In this document: piece by piece, positions 1-7,677 of the stretch
Numbering within the stretch: position 1 is the stretch's first letter
How the letters are laid out: each line of letters opens with the position of its first letter
Assembly (NCBI RefSeq): GCF_024054035.1
Contig: NZ_JAMXQU010000001.1
Location: forward strand, 186,001-250,000
Direction: 5' to 3'
Origin: Asaia lannensis NBRC 102526
Lineage (GTDB): Bacteria > Pseudomonadota > Alphaproteobacteria > Acetobacterales > Acetobacteraceae
Length of the DNA: 64,000 bases
Program-made: the position numbers and the translations under genes
Notes under the pieces: model-generated
Seen by the model: only the letters and a program-made list of their open reading frames with translations
Told to the model about the DNA's origin: nothing
The model's database searches: none

Positions 1-677
1 AGTCGGGCTTTCCTGGTCTGCTGGATGAGGATGAGGGCGCACGCCGCATGATTGCCCGCGCGGCTGACGGTACCTGGGGTATGATCGGCTCCGACAGACG
101 CGATGAGGCCAACCGGTATTATAACAGCATCATGGCGCTGGATGAGAGCGGACAGGTGAGGGCTGTTTATGACAAGTCGACGCTTGTTCCTTTTGGTGAA
201 TACCAGCCGCGTTTTATCCCTTTCAATCTTCTTCCTGGCCAGTTGACGCCAGGGAGCGGTGTCACGACCTGGGATCTGCCCGGTCTCGGTGCCGTCGATC
301 CACTTGTCTGCTACGAAGTTATTTTTTCCGGGCGCGTTGTCGGTGCCAGGCGTCCGGACTGGATCGCCAATGTCACCAACGATGCCTGGTTCGGAAACAG
401 CGCTGGCCCGCGTCAGCATCTTGCCACGGCCAGAATACGCGCAGTCGAAGAGGGGCTTCCCGTTGTTCAGGCAGCCAATATGGGCATAACTGCTGCGTTC
501 GATGCCTCGGGGCACGAGCTGGGCCGCCTGCCGTGGGGTCATGCAGGAACGCTCGTTCTGGCGCTTCCCTCGCCTCATCGGGCAACGCTCTTCTCCCGTT
601 ACGGAAGAACGATTCCACTGGCGCTGTGTCTGCTCAGCGGTGCCATGGCTGTTTTTCTTGGGTATCGTCGTAAATAG
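1..677 (+). CDS. lnt: Apolipoprotein N-acyltransferase, C-terminal part (5' truncated by window)
   Basis: Lnt transfers the third acyl chain to the N-terminal cysteine of lipoproteins on the periplasmic side of the inner membrane. The frame is open from base 3, so the gene starts before the window. What remains is most of the nitrilase-fold domain. The segment YDKSTLVPFGEY carries the expected catalytic Lys with the LVPFGEY signature, and VCYEVIF carries the nucleophilic Cys. The protein ends with one membrane segment (IPLALCLLSGAMAVFLGY) and a short basic tail, as is normal for the family. The ATG at 48 is internal to the domain and is not a start. The identification is secure despite the missing membrane half. 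Confidence 0.93.
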   Translation, partial: SGFPGLLDEDEGARRMIARAADGTWGMIGSDRRDEANRYYNSIMALDESGQVRAVYDKSTLVPFGEYQPRFIPFNLLPGQLTPGSGVTTWDLPGLGAVDPLVCYEVIFSGRVVGARRPDWIANVTNDAWFGNSAGPRQHLATARIRAVEEGLPVVQAANMGITAAFDASGHELGRLPWGHAGTLVLALPSPHRATLFSRYGRTIPLALCLLSGAMAVFLGYRRK

Positions 678-740
678 ATAATAAAAAGTTAATCAGCGTC
701 GTTTGGCGTCGAAGATTAACCTTAGTATGAGTCCTGATTT

Positions 741-1232
741 ATGAGTAATACCGTGAAAAGCGCCTCGGCAGCCGGGCCGGTCGATGCCCTAGTGGGAGCG
801 CGGATCAGGTTGCGCCGAACCCTGCTGGGTATGTCCCAGGAGAAGCTCGGTGCGGCATTGGGGCTGACTTTTCAGCAGGTGCAGAAATATGAGCGCGGCG
901 CCAACAAGGTCGGTGCAAGCCGTCTTTACGAGATGTCCAAAGTGCTCGATGTGCCGATAGGGTTCTTCTTCGACGATCTGGTGAGCGATGGACGTGACGG
1001 GCGCGGTCTCGGAATGGCATCTCCCGGTTTTTCCGAAGCGCCCTCCGGTTTCGGTGAAGGCAAGGAGACCGGGAGCGGTTTCGGAAAAGCGAGGACGCAC
1101 GCTTATCCTCCGCTGGACGAGATGTCTGTGGAGCTTTTGCGCGCTTTCAGGAATATCTCCGACGTACGCGTGCGTCGCCAGCTTGTGAATCTGGTCAAGA
1201 GCATGGCCACGACAGTCGATACTTCGGACTGA
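741..1232 (+). CDS. XRE-family helix-turn-helix transcriptional regulator
   Basis: A 163-residue DNA-binding protein. Residues about 18-75 form a Cro/CI-type HTH (RIRLRRTLLGMSQEKLG, then QVQKYERGANKVGASRLYE), followed by VPIGFFFDDL. This combination is common in small alphaproteobacterial regulators. Residues about 90-130 are Gly/Ser/Phe-rich and look disordered. The last 30 residues (LLRAFRNISDVRVRRQLVNLVKSM) look helical and may dimerise. It lies 63 bases behind lnt in the same direction. In many alphaproteobacteria the conserved order is lnt, HTH gene, metK, but here the next gene is on the opposite strand. The target operon is unknown. Confidence 0.85.
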   Translation: MSNTVKSASAAGPVDALVGARIRLRRTLLGMSQEKLGAALGLTFQQVQKYERGANKVGASRLYEMSKVLDVPIGFFFDDLVSDGRDGRGLGMASPGFSEAPSGFGEGKETGSGFGKARTHAYPPLDEMSVELLRAFRNISDVRVRRQLVNLVKSMATTVDTSD

Positions 1233-1236
1233 TCGC

Positions 1237-1938
1237 TTATTCCCGACGCAGTACCCGGTCTGTCAGAAACGAGGCCAGTTTTCCTGCCACGAAATCCTGT
1301 TTCAGCTTCACCTCGTCATAATCCCGCTCGACCCACTCCAGAAAGGGAACGCGCCCTTCTGCCACGGATTGGTAGTGCAGGATGAATGCGTCGAGAATTC
1401 CTGTGCGCGACCGGTTGAAATGACCGAAACGCCAGTGAAGCTGTCGCAGGGCCTGTGCTGCGGTGCCCCCTTCGAACAGGATGACCAGAGCAGAGGCAAG
1501 TCCGGCACGGTCAGCGCCGGATTTGCAATGCATGAGCATCGGTCTGTCGAGTTCCTTGTACAGCCCGGCGAAACGCAAAATGCGGTCGCGATGCGGGGCG
1601 CCCCTGCTCTCGAACGCCATGTCGATATGGGTCAGGCCGAGTTGTTCTGCCGCATTGCGTGAAAGAGCGTCGGACCCGCAACGCCGATGTCCGCGCAGAT
1701 TGACCAGCGTACGCAGGCCAAGGCGGCGTTTCAGTCGTGCCAGCCGTGCAGGCGTGGGATGATTGCAACGATAGACCTTGCCCGGCACGACAGTAGCCAG
1801 ATTGGTCCAGGGAAGCCTGAAAATGGCGTGATCGACAAAAAGACTGTCGATCCATGCCTTGCGGCGTCCCGCAGATGTTGCAAGCGTTCCATCGAACACG
1901 ATGTCTCTCCTAGAATTGGTGTGCGGTGCCTGCCGCAC
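1237..1938 (-). CDS. Tyrosine/dual-specificity phosphatase-like protein
   Basis: A 233-residue soluble protein with the cysteine-phosphatase signature HCKSGADRAG (H137, nucleophile C138, R144; HCX5R), preceded by VNLRGHRR. This fits the compact bacterial Tyr-phosphatase / DSP family. A general-acid Asp cannot be assigned with certainty. The gene converges on the XRE regulator with only 4 bases between their stop codons. It diverges from the small lipoprotein gene at 1991. The substrate is unknown; family members act on phosphoproteins, phosphoinositide-like lipids or polysaccharide intermediates. Confidence 0.78.
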   Translation of the reverse strand: MRQAPHTNSRRDIVFDGTLATSAGRRKAWIDSLFVDHAIFRLPWTNLATVVPGKVYRCNHPTPARLARLKRRLGLRTLVNLRGHRRCGSDALSRNAAEQLGLTHIDMAFESRGAPHRDRILRFAGLYKELDRPMLMHCKSGADRAGLASALVILFEGGTAAQALRQLHWRFGHFNRSRTGILDAFILHYQSVAEGRVPFLEWVERDYDEVKLKQDFVAGKLASFLTDRVLRRE

Positions 1939-1990
1939 CCATCATCATCCGTCAATTGCCGCCCATGATCGAGGTTGATACAAGATTATC

Positions 1991-2302
1991 ATGCGCTCAG
2001 CCTCGTTCCTTTTTCTCATGATCATGCTGGCGGGCTGCGCTGACAACGCGTTCGGGCCGCCCAAGCCCGATCTGGCGGTCAACGGTCCTCCCGGTCATCC
2101 GCCCGGGCAATCGCCGCATCATGACCGGATGGCGCGTGCCTACGCCTCTCTTCCTGTTGCGATACCGGGCATGGACGGCCAGTCGGGGCCGCCCATGCTG
2201 CCTGGCCTTGCGACCGAGACGGTCACAACCAGCGAGGTCAAACCCCAATATGCGGTGCCGGATGCTGAGGTTTCCTATGGAAAGAGGGATAGTCATGAGT
2301 GA
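1991..2302 (+). CDS. Small predicted lipoprotein
   Basis: A 103-residue protein with a short signal peptide ending in the lipobox LAGC (MRSASFLFLMIMLAGC), so it should be lipidated at Cys16. The mature part is Pro/Gly-rich, without recognisable domains (for example PPGHPPGQSPHH). Its stop overlaps the start of the downstream methyltransferase by 8 bases, which indicates translational coupling. No function can be assigned from sequence. Confidence 0.72.
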   Translation: MRSASFLFLMIMLAGCADNAFGPPKPDLAVNGPPGHPPGQSPHHDRMARAYASLPVAIPGMDGQSGPPMLPGLATETVTTSEVKPQYAVPDAEVSYGKRDSHE

Positions 2303-3041
2303 TTTCGTCACCGGGCATTACAGCACGCGCGCCGATGACTATGTGCGCAGCGCCACACATGCAAAGGGGGAAGATCTCGATCATCTGGCGCGTCTTCTCG
2401 CCGAGGAGCAACCCGCCTCCCTGCTCGATCTCGGTTGCGGCGGCGGTCATGTGGCTTATGCAGCCGCACCGTTTGTGCCATTGATTCTTGCCTGCGATCC
2501 GACGGCTACCATGGCGCGGGCAGTGCAGAGCGAAGCCGGTAAAAGGGAGATCGGGCATATTCTGCCCGTCTGCGGATTTGCCGAGATGATTCCCTTTGCC
2601 GATCGTGCGGTCGATGCCCTGGCGAGCCGGTATAGCGCGCATCACTGGCGCGATCTGGAAACGGGTCTGGTCGAAGCACGTCGTGTCCTCCGACCGGGCG
2701 GACTGGGTGTATTCATCGACACGGTGGCGCCTGAGGATGCAATGGCCGATTCGGTGCTACAGACGATAGAGACGCTCCGTGACCCGTCGCACACACGCAA
2801 TTATCGCCCTTCCGAATGGCGTCAGAATCTCGAGACGGCAGGTTTTGCGATTCAGGATCACATTCCCCTGCGTCTGAGGCTCGATTTCAGTTCATGGGTC
2901 GCCAGAACGGCCACCTCCGAACTGCATTGCAAGGCCATTCTGTCGCTACAGGCGGCAGCAAGCCCGCATATACGTCAACGCTTCGCTTTCGAAGCCGATG
3001 GCAGTTTCACGCTCGATACGGCACTTTTTATCGTACGCTGA
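2295..3041 (+). CDS. Class I SAM-dependent methyltransferase
   Basis: A 248-residue protein with motif I LLDLGCGGGHVAY (about residues 42-54), an acidic post-I strand ending in ACDPT, and RVLRPGGLGVFIDTVAPED typical of UbiE/BioC/YafE-like small-molecule methyltransferases (Methyltransf_11). The ATG at 2295 is chosen because it sits behind the purine-rich GGAAAGAGG and starts MSDFVTGHYS, which matches the family N-terminus. An upstream in-frame ATG at 2121 would run through the lipoprotein gene. The substrate is unknown. Confidence 0.85.
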   Translation: MSDFVTGHYSTRADDYVRSATHAKGEDLDHLARLLAEEQPASLLDLGCGGGHVAYAAAPFVPLILACDPTATMARAVQSEAGKREIGHILPVCGFAEMIPFADRAVDALASRYSAHHWRDLETGLVEARRVLRPGGLGVFIDTVAPEDAMADSVLQTIETLRDPSHTRNYRPSEWRQNLETAGFAIQDHIPLRLRLDFSSWVARTATSELHCKAILSLQAAASPHIRQRFAFEADGSFTLDTALFIVR

Positions 3042-3102
3042 GCGCGCGAGCACGGATTGGGGCAGGCATTTGCCCCAATCCCGACCCATTACGGATACTT
3101 GG

Positions 3103-3282
3103 TCAGGAAGAAAGCGCGCGGGCCTCTTCCGGCAACATGATCGGTATGCCATCGCGCACGGGATAGGCGAGTCCTGCGCTCTTGCTGATCAGTTCCTGTG
3201 CATCGCGATCGTAGATAAGCGCCTCTTTCGTGACAGGGCACACGAGCATGGAGAGAAGACGCGGGTCGAGATCTTGGGTCAT
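3103..3282 (-). CDS. Trm112-like / UPF0434 (YcaR) small protein
   Basis: A 59-residue protein starting [22 protein letters not shown] and continuing with [21 protein letters not shown]. This is the characteristic Trm112p-like fold signature (LLxxLxCPxxK ... LxYPIRxGIPxML). Bacterial members retain only part of the zinc ligands; only one Cys is visible here. In eukaryotes Trm112 activates methyltransferases; the bacterial role is not settled. The ATG at 3282 is preferred over one 42 bases upstream because the family begins at this point. It converges on the methyltransferase gene and follows cnoX on the same strand. Confidence 0.88.
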   Translation of the reverse strand: MTQDLDPRLLSMLVCPVTKEALIYDRDAQELISKSAGLAYPVRDGIPIMLPEEARALSS

Positions 3283-3351
3283 GAGACGATATCCGAAAAA
3301 GGGAGGACGCTCTCGATTGGGCAACCTGAAAGCGTCTCACGGGGTCGAATT

Positions 3352-4320
3352 TCAGGAAAAGAGAATGGCAGAGAGCTTGCGACGGGCAGGCAGCGTTGCC
3401 GGGTCGCTATTTCCCCAGGCTTCGAAAAACCGCAGCAGCTCGGCTTTTGCCGCGCCATCGTTCCAGTCGCGATCCTCACGGATGATCGATAGCAGCGTGT
3501 CGGCGGCCTCCTGTTTCATGCCGGCGCCGTTGAAGGCCCCTGCAAGACGAAAACGCAGGGCGAGATCGTCCGGCGCGGCTTCACATTCCGCCCGTAGCCC
3601 GTCCAGCGCTGCGGCTGCCTGTCGGCTCTCCTTGTGCAGGGCCAGGGCGGAGCGGGCACCGGAGATGGCAGGATGTTCTGCGAGCTTGGCGGGAACCTGG
3701 CTCAGTGCTTCGTCAGCACCTTCGTCGTCATCCAGCGCAATGAGTGCCCGGATCATGCCGCCCCATCCTTCGGGGTTTTCCGGCTCGATTTCGAGAAGCG
3801 AGGCGAAAAGGCTCGCCGCCTCAGCGGCTTCACCCCCCTGAAGAGCTGCCGTGGCAGCCGCCAGCAGGTCGGCGCTGGGGAGCGTAGCCCCTGTCGCCTT
3901 GACGATCTGTTCGATAAAGCGACGCACTTCGCTCTCGGGCTGCGCGCCCTGGAGAATGTCGACAATCTGTCCTTTATAGAACGCAGCGACGAGCGGAATG
4001 GACTGTATGGGCAATCCGACCTGACCCAGCTGGGCTGCCAGAGCGGCATTGGCCTCGATATCGACCTTGACCAGCTTGACCCGACCGCCGGCGGCCGTCA
4101 CGGCGCGCTCGAGGATGGGAGTCAGCTGCTTGCAGGGGCCGCACCAGGGGGCCCAGAAATCGACCAGCACGGGCAGCTGACGGCTGGCCTCAAGCACTTC
4201 GGGCATGAAGCTGCGCTGATCGGCATTGACAATCAAAGTCCCCGCCGGAGCACCGGTGGCTGCTCCTGTGCCTGTCTCGCTTCCGGTCTGGGGACGATTC
4301 TGCCCTATAATATAGTCCAT
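3352..4320 (-). CDS. cnoX: CnoX/YbbN-type thioredoxin-TPR co-chaperone
   Basis: A 322-residue protein with an N-terminal thioredoxin domain (VLVDFWAPWCGPCKQL, Cys60 and Cys63) and a C-terminal TPR-like domain rich in Ala, Leu and Glu (about residues 165-320). This is the layout of CnoX/YbbN, the chaperedoxin that holds client proteins for GroEL and DnaK and protects their cysteines. The E. coli protein lacks the CGPC pair, whereas this one keeps it, so redox activity is expected. The ATG at 4320 (MDYIIGQNRP) fits the family. The open frame extends 41 codons further upstream without homology. Confidence 0.88.
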   Translation of the reverse strand: MDYIIGQNRPQTGSETGTGAATGAPAGTLIVNADQRSFMPEVLEASRQLPVLVDFWAPWCGPCKQLTPILERAVTAAGGRVKLVKVDIEANAALAAQLGQVGLPIQSIPLVAAFYKGQIVDILQGAQPESEVRRFIEQIVKATGATLPSADLLAAATAALQGGEAAEAASLFASLLEIEPENPEGWGGMIRALIALDDDEGADEALSQVPAKLAEHPAISGARSALALHKESRQAAAALDGLRAECEAAPDDLALRFRLAGAFNGAGMKQEAADTLLSIIREDRDWNDGAAKAELLRFFEAWGNSDPATLPARRKLSAILFS

Positions 4321-4493
4321 GAATTCTCTCTGTTCCGAAGCGCTGTGGCCGTAGCCCTCAGACGCCTTGATAGGTTTGCCCTGTAGATTGCCCTCTGGAC
4401 ATACGGAAGCAAGTCCAGAGAGAGATCCCGGTGAACTCCACACCGGAAAGAGAGAGAAAAGTGAAAAAAAACGACTTTTTCGAAAAAACCCTC

Positions 4494-4522
4494 TTGCACG
4501 GTAGGGCTGTAGGCAGTATTCA
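4494..4522 (+). promoter_or_regulatory. Candidate sigma-70 promoter for tRNA-Gly(GCC)
   Basis: TTGCAC at 4494-4499 and TATTCA at 4517-4522 with a 17-base spacer. The predicted start is about 8 bases before the mature tRNA 5' end at 4538. The position and spacing are what a stable-RNA promoter needs. Confidence 0.5.
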
Positions 4523-4537
4523 CCCGTCCAACGGAAC

Positions 4538-4612
4538 GCGGGCGTAGCTCAGGGGTAGAGCACAACCTTGCCAAGGTTGGGGTCGTGGGTTCGAATCCCA
4601 TCGCCCGCTCCA
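4538..4612 (+). tRNA. tRNA-Gly (anticodon GCC)
   Basis: A 75-base cloverleaf with acceptor GCGGGCG/CGCCCGC, D-arm TAGCTCAGGGGTAGAGCA, anticodon stem CAACC/GGTTG with loop TTGCCAA (anticodon GCC at 4570-4572), T-arm GTGGGTTCGAATCCCAT, and genomically encoded CCA at 4610-4612. It stands alone between cnoX and the outer-membrane protein gene. Confidence 0.97.
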
Positions 4613-4639
4613 GATAATCGAATGAATTATCTGGAGCGG
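4605..4639 (+). repeat. 14-bp perfect inverted repeat overlapping the tRNA-Gly 3' end
   Basis: CCGCTCCAGATAAT (4605-4618) is followed after a 7-base loop (CGAATGA) by its exact complement ATTATCTGGAGCGG (4626-4639). The left arm contains the last acceptor-stem bases, the discriminator and the CCA of the tRNA. The hairpin could act as the transcription end and 3'-processing structure, or compete with the acceptor stem. No T-tract follows. Confidence 0.8.
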
Positions 4640-4846
4640 CGCTTCCGAAATCTACAAAATCAAAATGAATATTACGCTTTCCGGAAAGTTAACTTTCTGA
4701 AATTTGCGTGATTATTTCGCTATCAAATCCTTGCATACCAACGAACCTGACCCGTCGATCAACTAAAACTTGCTCTGATCCGGTTGCGTCGTGCACAGAA
4801 CGTTTTAAACCGTCGCAAGGTAACAAAAAAATAATGCGGCGAGATT

Positions 4847-5863
4847 TTGAGACACTTTCCCACGATAAGAAGGTATTTGCGCTCAGTTCCTGTCATGGCA
4901 GGAATCGGGGTTGTTCTGACTGCATCCTGGCTCATGGGGGGCAAGGCCCATGCGTCGGATGCCGAACCCCAGCCGAAACATGATCAATGGTACACGGGGT
5001 CGCTTATTTCCCCCTCCGGGCCGCAGTTCAAGGCGGGCGTTCTCGGGCTCGAGCCTTACCTGACATATAATCAGCCTGTGGATTATCTGGGCTCCAATGG
5101 CCGCAGCATGCCTTTCGGTCCAGGTCAGAGAACCATCACTAGCTCCACCATGGTCAAATACGGCCTGACCGATCATATCAGTATCCAGATTTTCCCGGCC
5201 ATAAGCTACGGTTGGAAGCGTGGCGACGGCACGACCAGCAGCCTGAAATTCGGCGATATGCCTGTCGATTTCCTGTGGCGCTTCGTCGACCCGAACCCGA
5301 AACGCTACATTCCGGCCCTGAGCCTTTTTGCCGGTATGCTCATGCCGACGGGCGATTACACCAATCTCGGTCGCAGCCAGGACGGTGTCGGTAACGGCGC
5401 CTATGTATTCCGTACGGCACTGGTCGAGCAATCCACCTATGATCTGCCTCACGATCATACGCTGCGTCTGCGCATGTGGGCGACGTTCCGCCGTGCAGTG
5501 ACCTCTGCCCGCCTCGACAATCTGACGAGCTACGGTACCACGAAGGGCTTCGTCGGGCGCGGCCGACCCGGCATGAGCGGTCAGACGGGTTTTTCGCTTG
5601 AATACGGTATCAACCAGCGCTGGGTTCTGGCCGTGGATATGGTGCGCGACTGGGCCAATGGTGCACGCGTCTGGGGTTCGGACGCATTGGGGCGCCGTAT
5701 CGATCGTATCGGTGGATCGAGAGGCGACTGGATGGTGGCGCCTGCCGTCGAATATAGCTGGTCGCCGCGTTTCGGCGTCATTATCGGCGCATCGACCTTC
5801 TTCGCCGGACACAACACCAATCTGAATGTCGCGCCCCAGATGGCCGTCAATATGGTGTTCTGA
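4847..5863 (+). CDS. Outer-membrane beta-barrel protein (MetA-pathway/phenol-degradation-like family)
   Basis: A 338-residue exported protein. A basic N-terminus and hydrophobic stretch (VMAGIGVVLTASWLMGGKAHA) make a signal peptide with likely cleavage after AHA. The rest alternates aromatic and polar residues as in a beta-barrel (FKAGVLGLEPYLTYNQ, FSLEYGINQRWVLAVDMV) and ends in Phe (QMAVNMVF), the usual outer-membrane insertion signal. It resembles the putative outer-membrane family loosely named MetA-pathway of phenol degradation, so a transport or porin role is plausible but unproven. The start is a TTG at 4847. An ATG at 4895 would leave a short signal peptide lacking the basic region. 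Confidence 0.7.
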   Translation: MRHFPTIRRYLRSVPVMAGIGVVLTASWLMGGKAHASDAEPQPKHDQWYTGSLISPSGPQFKAGVLGLEPYLTYNQPVDYLGSNGRSMPFGPGQRTITSSTMVKYGLTDHISIQIFPAISYGWKRGDGTTSSLKFGDMPVDFLWRFVDPNPKRYIPALSLFAGMLMPTGDYTNLGRSQDGVGNGAYVFRTALVEQSTYDLPHDHTLRLRMWATFRRAVTSARLDNLTSYGTTKGFVGRGRPGMSGQTGFSLEYGINQRWVLAVDMVRDWANGARVWGSDALGRRIDRIGGSRGDWMVAPAVEYSWSPRFGVIIGASTFFAGHNTNLNVAPQMAVNMVF

Positions 5864-5966
5864 CAGCCTCAAGGCGTCATGATGTCTCTGCCGGTATCCT
5901 TGCGGGCTTGCCTCGCCGGTAAGAGAGCGTCACCCTCGATCGTTTGCAGGTTGAGGAAACTTCATC

Positions 5967-7406
5967 ATGGCGGTCGAGGACCAGTCGCATAGCCTTCATC
6001 GTCAGCTTGGTCCGTTCAGCCTGCTGATGATGGGGATCGGCAGCGTGGTCGGGGCTGGTATCTATGTGCTGCCGGGGATCGCCGCAGCGCAATATGCCGG
6101 ACCCGCTGTTTTGCTCTCCTTTGTTCTGGCAGCCCTGAGCTGCGGCTTCATAGGCCTGTGCTATGCCGAGCTGGCCTCTGCCCTGCCGCAAGCCATGGGG
6201 GGCGCCTACGGCTATTCACGCGCCATACTGGGGGTCAGGCCTGCCTGGTGGGTCGCATGGATGCTCGTGCTGGAATATGCCCTGGCCGGGTCTGCGGTTT
6301 CTGTCGGACTGACAGGATATCTCTCGAAACTTCTTCAGTCGCTTGGCGTGGTTCTGCCGTCATCACTGACCGAATCGATGGTCGTATGGCGCGACGGCAG
6401 TTTTCACATTGCCTCACAGATCAATGCCGTAGCTCTTTTCCTCGTTCTGGTTCTGGGGCTGATCCTGTCGCGCGGCATCCGTCAGGCCAGCTGGGCCAAT
6501 GGGTGTTTCGTTCTGCTCAAGCTCTGCGTGCTGGTTGTGTTCGTCAGCGTCGGGTTTTTCCATGTCAGGCCCGATCTCTGGCATCCGTTTCTGCCTCCAT
6601 CGGAAGGCGGATTTCATTTCGGGCTGATGGGGCTGCTGCGTGCCGTCGCTGTCGTTTCTTTTGCCTATCTGGGCTTCGATTCGATCTCCATCGCTGCATC
6701 GGAGGCGCGTAACCCGGGGCGGGATGTTCCGTTCGGGTTGATTGGCGCGCTTGCGATCAGTGCCGTGCTTTACGTCATGGTGTCTCTCGTCATGACAGGG
6801 CTTGTCCCGTTTCGTCAGCTCGGGGTTGCCAGCCCTATCGCCCTTGCGGTGCAGGCTCTGGCCATGCCCGCTCTCGGGCTCGTTCTGCAGTTCGGATCGG
6901 TGATCGGTCTCGGGTCGGTGCTGTTCGTCAGCCTCTACGGACAGTCGCGGCTATGCCATATTCTGGCTCATGACCGTCTGGTAAGCCCGAAGCTGAGCCT
7001 GACCGATCCTGCAAGCGGGGCACCTGTTCTGGCCATCGCGCTCACGACTGGGCTGACGGCGCTCACTGCGGCCCTGTTACCGATCGTCCTGCTGGCCGAT
7101 CTGGTCAGTATCGGCACCATGATCGGATTTCTCGTCATTGCCGTTGCCGTGATGAAACTGCGTGGCGACGATGAAAGTCCCCGTGCCCGCTTTCGTGTAC
7201 CGCTTGGTGGCATACGCGTCGGCACGCTCTGGCTGGGAGTGGTGCCGGTTCTCGCCATCGTGGCCTGCCTGATCAATCTGGCAACAGTCCTGAGCGATCT
7301 GATGGTCCAGAGCCTGCATGGCGACTGGATACCGCTGGTTTTCCTCGTACTTTACTGCATGGTGGGCTTTCTGCTCGGCAGACGCGCCGTGGTGCGCAAC
7401 GCGTGA
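5967..7406 (+). CDS. APC-family amino-acid permease
   Basis: A 479-residue integral membrane protein with about 12 hydrophobic segments. The first holds the APC signature GIGSVVGAGIYVLPGIAA, and VSFAYLGFDSISIAASEARNP is the conserved TM6 region of the cationic amino-acid transporter branch. It probably imports or exchanges an amino acid. Substrate is not predictable beyond a preference for basic or neutral amino acids suggested by the subfamily. It appears monocistronic, with a hairpin just behind it. Confidence 0.88.
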   Translation: MAVEDQSHSLHRQLGPFSLLMMGIGSVVGAGIYVLPGIAAAQYAGPAVLLSFVLAALSCGFIGLCYAELASALPQAMGGAYGYSRAILGVRPAWWVAWMLVLEYALAGSAVSVGLTGYLSKLLQSLGVVLPSSLTESMVVWRDGSFHIASQINAVALFLVLVLGLILSRGIRQASWANGCFVLLKLCVLVVFVSVGFFHVRPDLWHPFLPPSEGGFHFGLMGLLRAVAVVSFAYLGFDSISIAASEARNPGRDVPFGLIGALAISAVLYVMVSLVMTGLVPFRQLGVASPIALAVQALAMPALGLVLQFGSVIGLGSVLFVSLYGQSRLCHILAHDRLVSPKLSLTDPASGAPVLAIALTTGLTALTAALLPIVLLADLVSIGTMIGFLVIAVAVMKLRGDDESPRARFRVPLGGIRVGTLWLGVVPVLAIVACLINLATVLSDLMVQSLHGDWIPLVFLVLYCMVGFLLGRRAVVRNA

Positions 7407-7420
7407 AACGCGTGCTGCGG

Positions 7421-7445
7421 CAACCTTTCACACCGTGAAAGGTTG
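7421..7445 (+). terminator. Hairpin behind the permease gene (no T-tract)
   Basis: CAACCTTTCAC / ACC / GTGAAAGGTTG is a perfect 11-bp stem with a 3-base loop, 14 bases after the permease stop. It lacks a T run, so it may be a 3'-end stabilising structure rather than a classical intrinsic terminator. Confidence 0.55.
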
Positions 7446-7510
7446 AGGTCCATACCTGTTGCGCACGCAAGGGTTCGGCGCGCAGTATGATTTTCGACAG
7501 ATTGGGGAGA

Positions 7511-7585
<75 letters not shown>

Positions 7586-7599
7586 GTCCTTGGCGCGGT

Positions 7600-7628
7600 G
7601 CTATAGCCGAGACCGCATCGGACTGCAA
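7600..7628 (-). promoter_or_regulatory. Candidate promoter for tRNA-Thr
   Basis: On the minus strand TTGCAG (7623-7628), a 17-base spacer and TATAGC (7600-7605), ending 14 bases before the tRNA 5' end at 7585. It is a good sigma-70 match at the expected distance. The region is shared with the divergent pqiA start at 7678. Confidence 0.55.
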
Positions 7629-7677
7629 CAGGGCAAACACCTATCTCTCATCGGAATCGTCCGCTACACTATGATTC

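Noticed and set aside
4538-5966. Genomic island at tRNA-Gly(GCC)
   Set aside because: No integrase and no direct repeat of the tRNA 3' end downstream were seen. The only repeat is inverted and adjacent.
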